A DNA stretch of 7,969 nucleotides from Candidatus Bathyarchaeota archaeon (lineage in GTDB: Archaea > Thermoproteota > Bathyarchaeia > Bathyarchaeales > B26-1). Shown here piece after piece: positions 6,993-7,969 of the stretch; the first letter of the stretch is position 1; each line of letters opens with the position of its first letter. Where the stretch lies: the NCBI GenBank assembly GCA_003662645.1, contig QMYL01000034.1, positions 1-7,969 of the forward strand, in the 5' to 3' direction. A program made the translations under genes and the position numbers. Below the pieces are notes generated by a model that saw only the letters and a program-made list of their open reading frames with translations, made no database searches and was not told the origin of the DNA.

Positions 6993-7058
6993 GAGAAGCC
7001 TTCTCAACCCTATGAATCGATTAACATGCGATATCTCAACTTTGAGTAGATGGTTGAG
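6993..7058. repeat. Short inverted repeats between converging genes
   Basis: The 77-base gap between the two converging genes holds GAGAAG/CTTCTC with a single central base (6993-7005) and CTCAAC (7035-7040) facing GTTGAG (7053-7058). The first is too tight to form a full hairpin; the second gives a six-pair stem with a 12-base loop. No T-tract suited to archaeal termination is present on either strand. A role in ending both transcripts is possible but weakly supported. Confidence 0.25.
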
Positions 7059-7065
7059 TTAGAGT

Positions 7066-7425
7066 TTAAACGTAGAAGGTCTCTTCAGGCCCCCTCCTGA
7101 GGCTCTCCTCGGACCTCTGTCTTGCCTTTTCCAGTTCTAGGCTCCTCTTCGCGCCCAGCTGTGTAACCTCAACATCGTACTTTATGAAGTCCTCGACGAA
7201 GGAGGTTATCTTCTTATTCATCTCCTCAAGTTCCTCGTAGTTGAAGGTCGCCATTATATCGGGGTTATTAACCCAGTTCATCCACCCGATCAAGCTGCGG
7301 TGTAGGGCATAGAGGGCGAACCTCATTGACTGGACTATATCCAACCGATCCTTATTCTTCTTATCTGACAGCCTCTTCATCTGCCTCAACAGTCTCTCGC
7401 AAGTCTTTATCCAGGTATCACTCAA
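7066..7425 (-). CDS. Uncharacterised archaeal protein, DUF2153-like (119 aa)
   Basis: Almost wholly helical, charged, soluble protein with no membrane segment. Features seen: an N-terminal SDTWIKTCERLLRQMKRL helix, a KDRLDIVQSMRFALYALHRSLIGWMNWVNNP core rich in aromatic and Trp residues, an EELEEMNKKITSFVEDFIKYDVEVTQLG helix, and a polar tail. The order (RLD..SMRFAL..L.RSL.GW..WV.NP..M, then LEEMN and YD.E.T.LG) fits the archaeal DUF2153 family as I recall it. The function is unknown; the shape suggests a helical-bundle scaffold or adaptor. The start is TTG at 7425, with a GGGAGTGG purine stretch just upstream. No in-frame ATG or GTG lies between it and the DNA upstream, while frame quality is good from the first residue. 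It is transcribed alone, from the palindrome-rich region to its right, and converges on the small gene ending at 6988. The gene call is firm; the family name rests on memory. Confidence 0.75.
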   Translation of the reverse strand: MSDTWIKTCERLLRQMKRLSDKKNKDRLDIVQSMRFALYALHRSLIGWMNWVNNPDIMATFNYEELEEMNKKITSFVEDFIKYDVEVTQLGAKRSLELEKARQRSEESLRRGPEETFYV

Positions 7426-7494
7426 GTTCCACTCCCACCCAAATATCCATGTAGGTTGAAGGAGTCACAACGCTCGACTCTCACCATTCAACAT

Positions 7495-7528
7495 GGTAAC
7501 GGGGAGACTAATATCCCTTTTGGTTACC
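7495..7528. repeat. Two-stem inverted repeat upstream of the DUF2153-like gene
   Basis: GGTAAC (7495-7500) pairs fully with GTTACC (7523-7528). Inside it, GGGA (7502-7505) pairs with TCCC (7514-7517) around an eight-base loop. Ten base pairs lie within 34 bases, with a one-by-five-base internal loop. It lies 70 bases upstream of the minus-strand start at 7425, at or near where that gene's promoter should be, so a protein-binding site or leader structure fits. The function is inferred from position only. Confidence 0.45.
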
Positions 7529-7657
7529 CGCATGTAAAAATCACCGGACACCGGCTGGTAAATTAAGGGTTAAACAGTCAAGGGCGTTCTTGGATAGCTA
7601 TACCTTCTCCCTAAACTTTAATAGATCTGAAAACCAAAAACTTAGCGAAGGTTAAGA

Positions 7658-7665
7658 TATATAAA
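7658..7665 (+). promoter_or_regulatory. TATA box TATATAAA of the PadR-type regulator gene
   Basis: TATATAAA is a near-ideal archaeal TATA box, preceded by GGTTAAGA, which is acceptable as a BRE. Counting about 26 bases from the box centre puts transcription start near 7688, leaving a leader of roughly 30 bases before the TTG at 7722. It is the clearest promoter in the window. Confidence 0.65.
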
Positions 7666-7670
7666 TGAAG

Positions 7671-7699
7671 AGTTAAAGAGAGTTACCCGACTTTTAACT
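7671..7699 (+). promoter_or_regulatory. Operator-like inverted repeat over the predicted transcription start
   Basis: AGTTAAA (7671-7677) and TTTAACT (7693-7699) are exact inverted repeats with a 15-base spacer, so arm centres are 22 bases apart, about two helical turns. The site begins six bases after the TATA box and covers the predicted start point, the classic place for repression in archaea. PadR proteins are dimers that often repress their own gene, so autoregulation is a reasonable inference. Confidence 0.4.
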
Positions 7700-7708
7700 T
7701 ACCGGCGT

Positions 7709-7715
7709 GGAGAGG
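7709..7715 (+). promoter_or_regulatory. Shine-Dalgarno GGAGAGG deciding the regulator's start
   Basis: GGAGAGG lies six bases before the TTG at 7722 and matches the archaeal anti-Shine-Dalgarno well. An in-frame GTG at 7707 has no such site, since the motif overlaps it, so TTG 7722 is the better start. An in-frame TAA at 7695-7697 rules out anything further upstream. Confidence 0.5.
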
Positions 7716-7721
7716 CTCATA

Positions 7722-7969
7722 TTGGCTGGTGTTGAGGACGAACTGGTTAGGCCAACCCTGAGAGGATTGAGTAGGGCCATCATACTCTGGCTACTGACCC
7801 AGAGGTCTATGTCTGGCTACAAGATAACGAAGGAGCTTATCAGGCTGACAAAGCGGAGGTTCACATCAGGCGTCGTCTACCCGCTTCTATACGAGCTTGA
7901 GGAGAAGGGCTTTATAACCGGAAGGTGGGTCCAGAAGGGAAGGAGGAGGATAAAGTATTACTCGATAAC
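7722..7969 (+). CDS. PadR-family winged-helix transcriptional regulator, 3' end cut by window edge
   Basis: About 82 codons are visible with no stop before the edge. The protein shows the PadR winged-helix pattern: LSRAIILWLLTQRSMSGYKITKEL (first helix, then the SGYKI turn and second helix), then SGVVYPLLYELEEKGFI (recognition helix with the typical YPLLYELEEKG), then a wing GRWVQKGRRRIKYYSI. PadR proteins are dimeric DNA-binding repressors, often controlling transporters or stress genes and themselves; the effector cannot be told here. The C-terminal dimerisation helix is beyond the edge, so full length is unknown. Start chosen at TTG 7722 for its Shine-Dalgarno; GTG 7707 would add VERLI. 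Its own TATA box and an overlapping inverted repeat suggest autoregulation. A MarR- or ArsR-type protein is less likely because of the SGY and YPLLYELE motifs. Confidence 0.85.
   Translation, partial: MAGVEDELVRPTLRGLSRAIILWLLTQRSMSGYKITKELIRLTKRRFTSGVVYPLLYELEEKGFITGRWVQKGRRRIKYYSI

Larger units (their letters stand above)
7426..7721. other. Divergent non-coding region with several inverted repeats
   Basis: About 296 bases between the starts of a minus-strand gene and a plus-strand regulator. I find no RNA gene and no convincing small gene; a 36-codon TTG frame (7456-7566) lacks a ribosome binding site. Contents: a two-stem inverted repeat (7495-7528), a CACCGG direct repeat seven bases apart (7542-7547 and 7549-7554), an AT-rich stretch from about 7610, a TATA box (7658-7665) and an operator-like inverted repeat (7671-7699). 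The length is generous for two simple promoters. A weak TATA-like GATATTAG on the minus strand (7514-7507) could serve the DUF2153-like gene and would sit inside the first inverted repeat. Confidence 0.5.

Noticed and set aside
7542..7554. CACCGG repeated seven bases apart as a possible tandem operator or CRISPR-like repeat
   Set aside because: Only two very short copies; too little to support any function.
7456..7566. 36-codon TTG frame in the right intergenic region
   Set aside because: No ribosome binding site, ordinary length for chance, and it crosses the inverted repeat at 7495-7528.

Overview
This window looks like chromosomal housekeeping DNA from a thermophilic archaeon, most likely of the TACK branch outside the Sulfolobus-type crenarchaea. 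The reasons are archaeal-only protein families (FAU-1, and apparent DUF2096 and DUF2153 members), TATA-type promoters, AGG/AGA arginine and ATA isoleucine codon use, several TTG starts, and a true SMC protein of archaeal type, which Sulfolobus-like crenarchaea are thought to lack. I see no CRISPR array, insertion sequence, tRNA or rRNA, and no integration scar.

Layout: an AT-rich leader (1-219) with candidate promoters precedes a small DUF2096-like gene (220-732). A 101-base gap holding a long imperfect hairpin (751-807) then leads to smc (834-4373), which fills nearly half the window. Facing smc tail to tail, 20 bases away, is a minus-strand pair that reads as an operon: rtcA (RNA 3'-phosphate cyclase, 5424-6461), then a short FAU-1-type ribonuclease or RNA-binding protein (4394-5407) 16 bases downstream. 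Divergent from rtcA is a small unrecognised coiled-coil protein (6608-6988). It converges on a minus-strand DUF2153-like gene (7066-7425). About 300 bases of non-coding DNA with several inverted repeats follow, then the start of a PadR-type winged-helix regulator (7722 to the window edge) with a clear TATA box and an operator-like inverted repeat.

The plus-strand left half concerns chromosome organisation (SMC, whose ScpA/ScpB partners are not next to it). The minus-strand pair concerns RNA ends and RNA turnover: FAU-1 binds or cleaves RNA, and RtcA converts 3'-phosphate ends to 2',3'-cyclic phosphates, a form that RtcB-type ligases can use. The most notable details are a Ser in RtcA where E. 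coli RtcA has its metal-binding Glu14, a FAU-1 that seems to lack most of its S1-like region, a three-residue insertion in the SMC signature motif, and the structured element in front of smc. I see no evidence of a new defence or mobile system here.
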